Shown here piece by piece: positions 43,545 through 51,957 of a DNA stretch of 64,000 nt (position 1 is its first letter; each line of letters opens with the position of its first letter). Position numbers and translations under genes: made by a program. This DNA comes from Hymenobacter nivis (GTDB lineage Bacteria > Bacteroidota > Bacteroidia > Cytophagales > Hymenobacteraceae): contig NZ_CP029145.1 in the NCBI RefSeq assembly GCF_003149515.1, forward strand, positions 4,774,001-4,838,000, written 5' to 3'. The notes beneath the pieces were generated by a model, which made no database searches, was not told the origin of the DNA, and worked only from the letters and a program-made list of their open reading frames with translations.

Positions 43545-44474
43545 TCAATCCTGCGCTGCCAGCACCCCGTCCCGCGCCGGGCTCCTTTTGGGCTTTTTGC
43601 TCACCAGCCACACGCCCACGAAGATGAGCACGGCCTGCCCGGCCTTGTCCCAGGTGAGGGTGTCTTTGCCCAGCGCCACGGCGATGAGCACGGCCAGCAC
43701 CGGCTGGAGGTAGATGTACACGCCGAGCAGGGTGGGGGAGGCGTACTTCAGGGCCCAGTTGTTGAGCAAGTAGGCCAAGATGGTGAGGAAGAATACCATG
43801 TACAAAACCTCGGCCCATATTTTCGGCGGGAAGTGGGCGTAGTCGGTGGTAAGGGCCTCGCGCCAGCCGAAGGGCACCGCCACCAGGGCTCCTATCAGGA
43901 AGATGCGCCCCAACACCGTGAAGGGGTGGTACTTGCGCATGAGCGGGGCCACCAGCACCAGGTACAGCCCGAAAAACGTGGCGTTGAGCAAGATGTAGAT
44001 GTTGCCCAGCGTGGCGTGCGGGTAGATAGTGGCCTGCGCCGGCCGGCTGAGGATGAGCGCCGCCGCGCCGCCCGCCCCCACCAGGATGCCCAGCAGCCGG
44101 AAAAGGGTGATTTTCTCGCGCAGCAATACGGCCGAGGCCACCACCACCACGATGGGCGAGATGGTTTGGAGCAGCGAGGCCGAGATGGGCGACGTGTAGT
44201 TCAGGCCTGAAAAAAACAGCAGCTGGTTGAGCCCGATGCCGCTGACGCCGCAAAACAACGCCCGCAGGTTGTCGGCCCGGCCCCGGATTTTGTCGTGGGG
44301 CGCGGCTAGTTGCTTGGCCACCGCAAAGAAAATAGAAGCCCCCAGCACCCGCAGCGTCACGATGCCGAAGGGGTGCATGTACACGGGCATCAGGTCTTTG
44401 GCCAGGCTATAGGTGGCCGCGTAGATGAGGGTGACCAGGAACAGGGCTGCGTGCACGCGGTATTGGTTTTTCAT
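43545..44474 (-). CDS. EamA/DMT-family transporter
   Basis: 309 residues from ATG 44474, ten predicted membrane segments in two EamA repeats: first repeat contains GIGLNQLLFFSGLNYTSPISASLLQTISPI and VVVVASAVLLREKITLFRLLGI; second repeat contains LLNNWALKYASPTLLGVYIYLQPVLAVLIAVAL. A short basic C-terminal tail follows. The superfamily exports amino acids, nucleobases or other metabolites through the inner membrane; substrate unknown. It is divergent from rarA across a perfect palindrome. An in-frame extension to 44933 runs through the rarA gene and is not real. Confidence 0.92.
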   Translation of the reverse strand: MKNQYRVHAALFLVTLIYAATYSLAKDLMPVYMHPFGIVTLRVLGASIFFAVAKQLAAPHDKIRGRADNLRALFCGVSGIGLNQLLFFSGLNYTSPISASLLQTISPIVVVVASAVLLREKITLFRLLGILVGAGGAAALILSRPAQATIYPHATLGNIYILLNATFFGLYLVLVAPLMRKYHPFTVLGRIFLIGALVAVPFGWREALTTDYAHFPPKIWAEVLYMVFFLTILAYLLNNWALKYASPTLLGVYIYLQPVLAVLIAVALGKDTLTWDKAGQAVLIFVGVWLVSKKPKRSPARDGVLAAQD

Positions 44475-44495
44475 GGGGGATTGGGGCGTTGCGGG

Positions 44496-44558
44496 GCGAA
44501 CTTTGTGGTTGGCGCCGGGGCCCCGCAACGGGGCCCCGGCGCCAACCACAAAGTTCGC
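44496..44558. promoter_or_regulatory. perfect 30-base palindrome between divergent DMT transporter and rarA genes
   Basis: GCGAACTTTGTGGTTGGCGC... with an exact complement; 30-base arms and a 3-base loop CAA. Each arm carries GAACTTTG, close to the -7 element, pointing outward to one of the two genes (22 bases to the DMT ATG from the left end, 12 to rarA from the right end). It may be a symmetric divergent promoter/operator or an inserted repeat. Confidence 0.6.
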
Positions 44559-44570
44559 GCTCCTTCCGCC

Positions 44571-45899
44571 ATGTCCTCTCTCTTTTCCGACGACGAACCC
44601 GCCGCCTTTGCCCCGCCGCCCGGCCCGGGCCCCGACGCGCCCTTGGCCGAGCGCCGCCGCCCCCACCGCCTGGCCGACTACGCGGGCCAGCCCCACCTGC
44701 TGGGGCCCCAGGGCGTGCTTACGCGCTACCTGGCCGCCGGCCGCCTGCCCAGCCTGCTGCTGTGGGGCCCCCCGGGCGTGGGCAAAACCACCCTGGCTCT
44801 GCTGCTGGCCAGCGAGTTGAAGCAGCCATTCGCCGCCCTCAGCGCCATCAACGCGGGGGTGAAGGACGTGCGCGAGGTCATTGAGCGGGCCCGGCGGCAG
44901 CGCGGCACGGTGCTGTTTATTGATGAGATTCACCGCTTCAGTAAGGCGCAGCAGGATGCGCTGCTGGGGGCCGTGGAAAATGGAACGATTACCCTAATCG
45001 GCGCCACCACCGAAAACCCGTCATTCGAGGTGATTCCGGCTCTGCTCTCGCGCTGCCAGGTGTACGTGCTGGAGCCGCTGGGGCCCGACACGCTGCGCGG
45101 CATCGTTGCCAAAGCTCTGGCCGAGGACCCGACGCTCAGCCAAATCAAGGTCAAGCTCAAGGAAGACCATGCCCTGCTGGCCCTGAGCGGCGGCGATGCT
45201 CGCAAGCTGCTTAACCTGCTCGAAATTGTGGTGCAGAGCACGCCGCCCGACAAAAAAGGCGTCGTCACCGTCACCGATGCCGTGGTGCAGCAGGTGGCCC
45301 AGCGCCCCCTGGCGCGCTACGACAAGGGCGGCGAAATGCACTACGACGTGATTTCAGCCTTCATCAAGAGCATCCGCGGCTCCGATCCCAACGCCGCGCT
45401 CTACTACCTGGCCGTGATGCTGGAGGGCGGCGAAGACGTGAAATTCATCGCCCGGCGGATGCTCATTCTGGCCTCCGAAGACATCGGCAACGCCAACCCC
45501 AACGCCCTGCTGCTGGCCACGAGCTGCTTCCAGGCGTGCACCGTCATCGGCCTGCCCGAGTCGGATTTGATTCTTAGCCAAACGGTTATCTACCTGGCCA
45601 CGTCGGAGAAAAGCAACGCCGCCTATACGGCCATCCGGGCGGCGCAGGCCGAGGTGCGGGCCCGTGGCGTGCATCCCGTGCCGGTGCCGCTGCGCAACGC
45701 CCCTACGCGGTTGCTGAAGCAGCTCGGCTACGGCAAGGAGTACGAGTACTCGCACAACGGCGCAGGCAACTTCGCGGCCCAGGAGTTTCTGCCCGATGCG
45801 TTGAGTGGCACCGCCTTCTACGACCCAGGCCAGAACGCCGCCGAGCAGCGCATCCGCGAGAAGCTGCGCGGCTGGTGGGGCGAGAAGTACGGCTACTAA
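44571..45899 (+). CDS. rarA: replication-associated recombination protein RarA (MgsA)
   Basis: 442 residues from ATG 44571. The AAA+ ATPase core is clear: DYAGQPHLLGPQGVLTRYL, Walker A LLLWGPPGVGKTTLALLLA, Walker B VLFIDEIHRFSKAQQDALL, sensor 1 LIGATTENPSFEV and arginine-finger ALLSRC. The C-terminal tetramerisation part has HYDVISAFIKSIRGSDPNAALYYLA and ASEDIGNANP, both RarA hallmarks. It acts at stalled replication forks with SSB. Upstream codons that extend the frame go through the palindrome and are not protein-like. Confidence 0.97.
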   Translation: MSSLFSDDEPAAFAPPPGPGPDAPLAERRRPHRLADYAGQPHLLGPQGVLTRYLAAGRLPSLLLWGPPGVGKTTLALLLASELKQPFAALSAINAGVKDVREVIERARRQRGTVLFIDEIHRFSKAQQDALLGAVENGTITLIGATTENPSFEVIPALLSRCQVYVLEPLGPDTLRGIVAKALAEDPTLSQIKVKLKEDHALLALSGGDARKLLNLLEIVVQSTPPDKKGVVTVTDAVVQQVAQRPLARYDKGGEMHYDVISAFIKSIRGSDPNAALYYLAVMLEGGEDVKFIARRMLILASEDIGNANPNALLLATSCFQACTVIGLPESDLILSQTVIYLATSEKSNAAYTAIRAAQAEVRARGVHPVPVPLRNAPTRLLKQLGYGKEYEYSHNGAGNFAAQEFLPDALSGTAFYDPGQNAAEQRIREKLRGWWGEKYGY

Positions 45900-45966
45900 A
45901 ATTGCAGATTCCCGGGGCCCCAAAAAATCATGGATGCGCCGCGGATTGGTTGGCGAATAAGCGGTA

Positions 45967-46048
45967 GGGTGCAGGGCTTGCCCCCGCCCGCCGTTGCACG
46001 AACCGCGCGACAATCGTACAACGACGGGCGGGGGCAAGCCCCGCACCC
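45967..46048. repeat. imperfect palindrome (GGGCTTGCCCCCGCCCG type)
   Basis: 30-base arms (45967-45996 and 46019-46048) with a few mismatches, 22-base loop. The rest of the 310-base gap 45900-46209 contains no gene; next to sppA it has three short AAATCTGC direct repeats (about 46171-46207) whose function is unknown. Confidence 0.75.
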
Positions 46049-46209
46049 CACTGCGCGACGAGCATAAAACAAGAAAGCCGCCGCCGTCTGGGGCCGCAAA
46101 AGGCCGGCCGGGACGGGAGCGGCGTATCTTGCCCCATATTTTTCAGCGGCCGCTTACCGCGCCGTTGGAATCTGCGAAATCTAACCAAATCTGCAAAATC
46201 TGCGATTTT

Positions 46210-48000
46210 ATGCGTCAATTTTTTAAATTCACCTTCGCCACGTTAGTGGGACTGGTGCTGTTTTTCGGCCTCGGCTTGGCCGTGCTCGCCGTCATCGTGG
46301 GCGTAGCCAGCAGCGCTAGCAAAACCAAAAGCGTAGCCGCCAACTCGGTGCTGGAGTTGAAGCTGAACGAGCCGTTGACCGAGCGCGGGCAGTCCATCGA
46401 CTTCAATCTGCTGGGTGGCCGGCAGTCGTCCACGGGCCTGGTGGCGCTGAAGGAGGCCATTGGCCGGGCCAAAACCGATGACGACATCAAGGGTATCCTG
46501 CTGAACCTGGATATTGTGCAGGGCGGCATGGCCTCGCTGGAAGAGGTGCGCGACGCGCTGCTCGACTTCAAAAAGTCGGGCAAATTCGTGGTGGCTTACC
46601 ACGAAACGGCCTCCGAGAAGAGCTACTACCTGGCCTCGATGGCTAACGAAATCTACCTGCACCCCCAGGGCCTGCTGGAATTCAACGGCTTAAGCTCGGA
46701 AGTGATGTTCTACAAGCGGCTGTTTGAGAAGGCCGGTATTGAGCCCTACATCTTCCGGGTGGGCTCGTTCAAGAGCGCCGTGGAGCCGTTTTTTCGCGAG
46801 AATTTCTCCGATTCGGCCCGCCTGCAAACCGTGTCGTACCTGAACTCGCTCAACGACCATATGATTGGCCAGGTGGCTACCGCGCGGGGCATTGCGCCCG
46901 CCCGCCTGCACGTTATTTCCGACTCGATGCTGGTGCACGACGCCAGCGACGCCCTGCGCCTGAAGCTGGTGACCAAGCTCGGCTACTTCGACGAGGTGCA
47001 GGACTACATGCGCGGCAAGCTGGGCCTGGCCAAAGATAAAAAGCCCAACCTGGTGAGCCTGAGCGACTACACCGACGACAACCCGTCCGATGGAAAAGAA
47101 GGCAAGACTAGCGGCAACCGCATCGCCGTTATCTACGCTGAGGGCGACATCGTAACCGGCAAAGGTTCCGACGAAAATATCGGTAGCACCAAGTTTGCCG
47201 AAGCCATCCGCAAGGCCCGGCTCGACGACAAGGTGAAGGCCGTAGTGCTGCGCATCAACTCGCCCGGCGGCTCGTCGCTAGCCTCCGACGTGATTTACCG
47301 CGAGGTGCTGCTCACCAAAAAGGTGAAGCCAATTATCGCCAGCATGAGCGATGTGGCGGCCTCGGGCGGCTACTACATTGCCATGGCCTGCGATACCATC
47401 GTGGCCCACCCGAACTCGATTACTGGCTCGATTGGCGTGTTTGGCGTGCTGCCCAACATCCAGCCGCTGCTGGCCGATAAGCTCGGCATCACGGTGGACC
47501 GCGTGACGACGGGCAAGTTTTCGGACCTGCCTACCATCACCCGGGCCCTGTCGGACTACGAGAAAAAGACCTTGCAGCACAGCGTGGACCTGATTTACGC
47601 CGACTTCACGAGCAAGGCCGCCCTGGGCCGCCACATGCCCGTGGAGCGCCTGCGCCGCCTGGCCTCGGGCCGCGTCTGGAGCGGCGCCGAAGCCAAAGCC
47701 AACGGCCTCGTGGACGTGCTTGGCGACTACGAAACGGCCCTGAAAATCGCCGCTGCCCGCGCCCACCTCAAGGCCGACGACTACCGGGTGCAGCGCCTGC
47801 CGCGTCGCAAATCGGGCCTGGAGGCGCTGCTGGCCCGCTTCGGAGTCGGCGACGACGCCGAGGCTGCTGCCGAGGCCCGCATGCAAGCCGCCCTCAAAAC
47901 AAAGCTGGGGCCCCTGTACCCCGTGTACGCCCAGTACCAGAAGCTGCTGACGATGAGCGGCGTGCAGGCTAAGTTACCTTATGAATTGGAAATCAAGTAG
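46210..48000 (+). CDS. sppA: signal peptide peptidase SppA, 67K type
   Basis: 596 residues, the long two-domain form. N-terminal membrane segment FTFATLVGLVLFFGLGLAVLAVIVG (about 8-32). The N-terminal domain carries the catalytic Lys188 in FRVGSFKSAVEPFF; the C-terminal domain has LRINSPGGSSLASDVIYREV and the nucleophile Ser385 in SDVAASGGYYIAMACD, followed by SITGSIGVFG. It degrades cleaved signal peptides in the inner membrane, facing the periplasm. It precedes the M1 aminopeptidase but a repeat separates them. Confidence 0.96.
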   Translation: MRQFFKFTFATLVGLVLFFGLGLAVLAVIVGVASSASKTKSVAANSVLELKLNEPLTERGQSIDFNLLGGRQSSTGLVALKEAIGRAKTDDDIKGILLNLDIVQGGMASLEEVRDALLDFKKSGKFVVAYHETASEKSYYLASMANEIYLHPQGLLEFNGLSSEVMFYKRLFEKAGIEPYIFRVGSFKSAVEPFFRENFSDSARLQTVSYLNSLNDHMIGQVATARGIAPARLHVISDSMLVHDASDALRLKLVTKLGYFDEVQDYMRGKLGLAKDKKPNLVSLSDYTDDNPSDGKEGKTSGNRIAVIYAEGDIVTGKGSDENIGSTKFAEAIRKARLDDKVKAVVLRINSPGGSSLASDVIYREVLLTKKVKPIIASMSDVAASGGYYIAMACDTIVAHPNSITGSIGVFGVLPNIQPLLADKLGITVDRVTTGKFSDLPTITRALSDYEKKTLQHSVDLIYADFTSKAALGRHMPVERLRRLASGRVWSGAEAKANGLVDVLGDYETALKIAAARAHLKADDYRVQRLPRRKSGLEALLARFGVGDDAEAAAEARMQAALKTKLGPLYPVYAQYQKLLTMSGVQAKLPYELEIK

Positions 48001-48027
48001 TTGTTTGAAGCAGGGAATAAAAAATAG

Positions 48028-48116
48028 TCAGGCTAAACGTAGTGAAGCATCTCTCCCGCAGCAGTAATTAATTGGATTAGTTACGCAGGAGAGATGCTTT
48101 ACTACGTTCAGTATGA
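48028..48116. repeat. palindromic intergenic repeat (GAAGCATCTCTCC type)
   Basis: Arms with GTGAAGCATCTCTCCCGC and GGAGAGATGCTTTAC; imperfect. Same family as 50916-51035 and 30057-30182. It lies between sppA and the aminopeptidase gene. Confidence 0.8.
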
Positions 48117-48149
48117 GTGGCAATTAAATTCAAATTCGCACACTTAACA

Positions 48150-50027
48150 ATGCGTCAATTTCTCTTTGCCGGCTTGCTGCTGGCCCTTACCACTGCCACG
48201 GTCCATGCCCAGGCGCCGCTGTACATGCCGCGCGACATCAAGCAGGCCTTTGCCAAGCAAACGCGCGCAATGGACGGCCGCCCGGGGCCCCGGTACTGGC
48301 AGAATACGGCCCGCTACGACATCACGGTGCAGGCCGCGCCGCCGGCGCGCGACATTCGGGGCCGGGAGAAAATTACCTACTTCAACAACAGCCCCGACAC
48401 GCTCAAGAGCCTGACCATCCGGCTGACGCAGAACATTCACCAGCCCGGGGCGGCCCGCGAGGGCGACGCCGCGCCCGCCTACCTCACGGAGGGCATGACG
48501 ATTGACTCCTTCGCCGTGGCGGGCCAGGCGCGGCCGTTTGCCGGCCAGGGCCCCGCCACCTGGAAGGTCGTCCGGCTGGCCAAGCCGCTGGCCCCGCACG
48601 ACTCGGTGCGGCTGGCCTTTGCCTGGCACTTCCCCATTTCGCTGGAAAGCGGCCGGGAAGGCATGATCGACAAAACCACGTTTTTCCTGGCCTACTTCTA
48701 CCCGCGCATTTCGGTGTACGACGACTACAACGGCTGGGACCGGCTGCCTTTCGTGGATAGTAAGGAGTTTTATAACGACTTCAACGACTACACGTTGCGG
48801 GTGCAGGTGCCGGCCAACTACCTCGTGTGGGCCACGGGTACGCTGCAAAACCCCAAGCAGGTGCTCCAGCTGGCCTACGCCAAGCAACTGGCTAAGTCGA
48901 TGACCAGTGACGCGGTGCTGCACATTGCCACGGCCGCCGATTTGGCTAAGAAAAATATCACCGCCCAGGGCCCCCAGAACACCTGGGTGTGGACGGCCAA
49001 GGATATTTCGGACGTGACGCTGGGCCTGAGCGACCATTATGTATGGGACGCCGCCAGTGTGGTGGTGGACCCCGCAACCAAGCGCCGCGCCAGCGTGCAG
49101 GCCGCCTTCGCCGACTCGACGGCGGACTTCCACTACGCCGTGAAAAACGGGCAGAACGCGCTGAGCTGGTTTTCGCGCAACCTACCCGGCGTGCCGTACC
49201 CGTTTACCAAAATGACGGTGTTTCAGGGCTTTGCCGACATGGAATACCCGATGATGGTGAACGACAGCCCGGAGAAGGACCTGAAGTTTGCGCAGCTCGT
49301 AGCCGACCACGAAATCGCTCACACATATTTCCCATTCTACATGGGCATCAACGAGAGCCGCTACGCCTTTATGGACGAGGGCTGGGCTACGACGCTGGAG
49401 CTGTTCATTGGCCGCGCCGAAAACGGGGCGGCGCAGGCCGACGAGTTCTACAAGCAATTTCGGGTGAACCGCTGGATTCACGACCCGGCTACGGCCGAGG
49501 ACCTGCCTATCATCACGCCCAGCAGTGAGCTGCGCGCCGGCTACGGCAACAATTCCTACGGTAAAGCCTCGCTGAGCTACCTGGCCTTGCAGGATATGCT
49601 GGGCGAGGAATTATTCAAGAAAAGCCTGAAAGAGTACATGGCCCGCTGGCACGGCAAGCACCCTATTCCGTGGGATTATTTCAACTCGATGAACAGCGCC
49701 TCGGGCCAGGATTTGAATTGGTTTTTCAACAACTGGTTCTTTACCAACAACTACATCGACCTGGCTCTCGACCCGGTGACGACTACTGCCCAGGGCCCCG
49801 CCGTGGCGGTGCGCAACGTGGGCGGCTTCGCGGTGCCCGTGAACCTGAAAGTGACTTACGCCGACGGCAGCACGGCCGCCGTGCACCAGTCGCCAGCCGT
49901 GTGGCGCGCCAACGAGCGGCAGGCTACCATCGCCCTGCCCGGCGCGAAGGCCATTAAAACGGTGGAATTGGTGAACGGCATCTACATGGACGCCGACCCG
50001 AGCAACGACCGCCTGACTGTGAAGTAA
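48150..50027 (+). CDS. M1 family metallopeptidase (aminopeptidase)
   Basis: 625 residues with a signal peptide (MRQFLFAGLLLALTTATVHAQ). The M1 architecture: N-terminal beta domain (ARYDITVQAAPPARDIRGREKITYF), the exopeptidase motif as FQGFADMEYPMMV in place of GxMEN, zinc site DHEIAHTYFPFYMG (His387, Glu388, His391) with Glu410 in MDEGWATTLELF, and a C-terminal helical/beta part. It is a periplasmic or surface zinc aminopeptidase. The GxMEN replacement by DMEYP is seen in Bacteroidota relatives and may change N-terminal recognition. Confidence 0.94.
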   Translation: MRQFLFAGLLLALTTATVHAQAPLYMPRDIKQAFAKQTRAMDGRPGPRYWQNTARYDITVQAAPPARDIRGREKITYFNNSPDTLKSLTIRLTQNIHQPGAAREGDAAPAYLTEGMTIDSFAVAGQARPFAGQGPATWKVVRLAKPLAPHDSVRLAFAWHFPISLESGREGMIDKTTFFLAYFYPRISVYDDYNGWDRLPFVDSKEFYNDFNDYTLRVQVPANYLVWATGTLQNPKQVLQLAYAKQLAKSMTSDAVLHIATAADLAKKNITAQGPQNTWVWTAKDISDVTLGLSDHYVWDAASVVVDPATKRRASVQAAFADSTADFHYAVKNGQNALSWFSRNLPGVPYPFTKMTVFQGFADMEYPMMVNDSPEKDLKFAQLVADHEIAHTYFPFYMGINESRYAFMDEGWATTLELFIGRAENGAAQADEFYKQFRVNRWIHDPATAEDLPIITPSSELRAGYGNNSYGKASLSYLALQDMLGEELFKKSLKEYMARWHGKHPIPWDYFNSMNSASGQDLNWFFNNWFFTNNYIDLALDPVTTTAQGPAVAVRNVGGFAVPVNLKVTYADGSTAAVHQSPAVWRANERQATIALPGAKAIKTVELVNGIYMDADPSNDRLTVK

Positions 50028-50039
50028 CTAATTGACAGC

Positions 50040-50885
50040 ATGAGTTTTCCTGACGCTGCCGGGGCCCTGCGCGCCCTGCACGAAGCCGCCGACTACATCC
50101 GGGAGCAGTCCGGTAATTTCCAGCCCGCCACCGGTATCATCCTCGGCACCGGGCTGGGGGCCCTGGTGCGGGAGGTGGATGTAGCCTACACCCTTAATTA
50201 CGAGGATATTCCGCACTTCCCGCTCTCCACCGTCGAGAGCCACGCCGGGCGGCTGGTGCTGGGCACGCTGGGCGGCCGGCGCGTGGCCGTGCTGCAAGGC
50301 CGCTTCCACTACTACGAGGGCTACAGCATGGCCCAGGTGGTGTTTCCGGTGCGGGTACTGAAGCTGCTGGGTATCGGGCAGCTGCTGGTGAGCAACGCGG
50401 CCGGCGGCCTGAACCCGGACTTCCGGCTGGCCGACATCATGCTGATTGACGACCACCTCAACCTACTGCCCACCAACCCCTTGGTGGGCGCTAACCTCGA
50501 CGCGCTGGGGCCCCGCTTCCCCGACATGTTCGCGCCCTACGACGCTGACCTGCTGGCCCGCGCTGAGGCCGCGGCCCAGGCCCTCGGCCAGGGCCTTACC
50601 ACGCGCCGCGGCGTGTACGCGGCCCTACCGGGGCCCATGCTCGAAACCCCCGCCGAGTACCGCTACCTGCGCACCATCGGGGCCGATGCGGTGGGTATGA
50701 GTACGGTGCCCGAGGTGATTGCCGCCCGGCACATGGGCCTGCCCGTGCTGGCCGCCTCGGTCATCACCGATTTGTGCGCACCCGGCCAACTCAAGCCGGT
50801 GGTGCTGGCCGACATCTTCGCCGCCGCCGCCGCCGCCGAGCCGCGCCTCACGGCGCTGCTGCGGGCCGTGGTGGCAGGGTTGTAG
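50040..50885 (+). CDS. purine-nucleoside phosphorylase (trimeric, class I)
   Basis: 281 residues. Family signatures: GIILGTGLGALVREV (phosphate loop), HAGRLVLGTLGGRRVAVLQGRFHYYEGYSM, LVSNAAGGLNP, GVYAALPGPMLETPAEYRYL and DAVGMSTVPEVIAARH with the catalytic region. Near the base pocket VITDLC has Asp where the low-mass class often has Asn. It converts purine nucleosides and phosphate to base and ribose-1-phosphate in the cytoplasm. It starts 12 bases after the aminopeptidase stop, so the two may form an operon. Confidence 0.95.
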   Translation: MSFPDAAGALRALHEAADYIREQSGNFQPATGIILGTGLGALVREVDVAYTLNYEDIPHFPLSTVESHAGRLVLGTLGGRRVAVLQGRFHYYEGYSMAQVVFPVRVLKLLGIGQLLVSNAAGGLNPDFRLADIMLIDDHLNLLPTNPLVGANLDALGPRFPDMFAPYDADLLARAEAAAQALGQGLTTRRGVYAALPGPMLETPAEYRYLRTIGADAVGMSTVPEVIAARHMGLPVLAASVITDLCAPGQLKPVVLADIFAAAAAAEPRLTALLRAVVAGL

Positions 50886-50915
50886 GGCCCCCGGGGAGCC
50901 TGTTCGGTAAAAATT

Positions 50916-51035
50916 GAACGTCATGCTGAGCGTAACGAAGTAGAGCCGAAGCATCTCTCCCGCAGCACTATATCATTTGATTAGTGAGCGGGAGAGATGC
51001 TTCGGCTCTACTTCGTTGCGCTCAGCATGACGTTC
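50916..51035. repeat. palindromic intergenic repeat, best member (GTCATGCTGAGCG type)
   Basis: 48-base arms (50916-50963 and 50988-51035) with a single mismatch and a 24-base loop. The arms contain GTCATGCTGAGCG, TAACGAAGTAGAGCCGAAGC and ATCTCTCCCGC. It lies between convergent genes and may also end transcription. Confidence 0.9.
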
Positions 51036-51060
51036 GTTTGTCATCCGGGGGCCACTCTAA

Positions 51061-51894
51061 TTACTTCGATAAGAATATCGTTTTGCGGGTGTAGTTGAGC
51101 ACCGTGAACACGCCCACGCCGCCCTGCACGGTGCTGTAGATGGCCGAGGGCTGGCCGAAGGGGTTGCCGTTGGCGTTGCGCGCGTCGTTCACCGACTGGC
51201 GGAAGCGGTAGAACGCTGGGTCGAGGTGGTAGAGGGTGGCCGTGACGGTATCGCCGGGGTTGAAGCGGTAGCTGGTACCTAGTGTAAAGAGCTGGCCATT
51301 GAGCAGGCGGTCCTGGACGGTCAGGTCGTTCTCTGGGCTGCTGTAAATGCGCAGGCCTTTGTGGAGTTGCAGGCGATAGTCGTCGTCGGGCGTGGGCGGG
51401 TCCTTGAAGTAGGTGAGAAAATAAGCCTTGCGGTTGTCGCCGGTCTTGTCGTTGAACTTGTAGTTCACCGAGTCGATGGGCACTGTGGTGGGCATGGTGG
51501 CCGTGCCGGTGAGGTGGCGGCCCTTGGTGTCCTGCACATCGAGGCCGAAGGTGTCGCCGGGCTTAGCCACCAAGGCCGCGGTGCCGATGTGGGTGTATAA
51601 TTTCTTGGTAATGGGGTCCTGGCCCGGCCGGTAGTACAGCGGCACCAGGGCCCCGCCGGGCAGCGTCAGGTTCACGGTCACGTCGGTGGGTACCATGGGC
51701 AGCACCGCCGACAGGTACGCCTGCGACTCAGTGACGGTGAGGCGCGGTACCACGCCCGGCTCCAGGTAGCACTCGGCCACCAGCTGCGAGTTGTACTCGG
51801 GCAGCACCACGGCCAGGTCGTTCGAAAACTTGCCGCAGCCGGCCAGGGCCAGGGCCCCCACAGCGGCGAAATAACGAAAGGGAATCGGCTTCAT
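51061..51894 (-). CDS. DUF4249-type lipoprotein, partner of the TonB-dependent receptor
   Basis: 277 residues. Lipobox LALAGC (Cys20), then the DUF4249 pattern: LPEYNSQLVAECYLEPGVVPRLTVTESQAYL, VPTDVTVNLTLPGG, and the C-terminal NPFGQPSAIYSTVQGGVGVFTVLN. Such lipoproteins are encoded next to TonB-dependent receptors in Bacteroidota and are probably surface parts of the uptake complex. The receptor gene ends 63 bases upstream in the same direction, consistent with an operon. Confidence 0.9.
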   Translation of the reverse strand: MKPIPFRYFAAVGALALAGCGKFSNDLAVVLPEYNSQLVAECYLEPGVVPRLTVTESQAYLSAVLPMVPTDVTVNLTLPGGALVPLYYRPGQDPITKKLYTHIGTAALVAKPGDTFGLDVQDTKGRHLTGTATMPTTVPIDSVNYKFNDKTGDNRKAYFLTYFKDPPTPDDDYRLQLHKGLRIYSSPENDLTVQDRLLNGQLFTLGTSYRFNPGDTVTATLYHLDPAFYRFRQSVNDARNANGNPFGQPSAIYSTVQGGVGVFTVLNYTRKTIFLSK

Positions 51895-51957
51895 AACGAA
51901 TAGCTAATGGGTTGCCCACAAGTGCGATGCGCAAGGGAATTGGCGCGAAATCCGGGC

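Noticed and set aside
43545..44933. An N-terminal extension of the DMT transporter to 44933
   Set aside because: It runs antisense through rarA and across the palindrome, and is not membrane-like; ATG 44474 starts the first EamA segment.
48144..49133. A 329-codon frame antisense to the M1 aminopeptidase
   Set aside because: Shadow of the real gene; no motif or signal.
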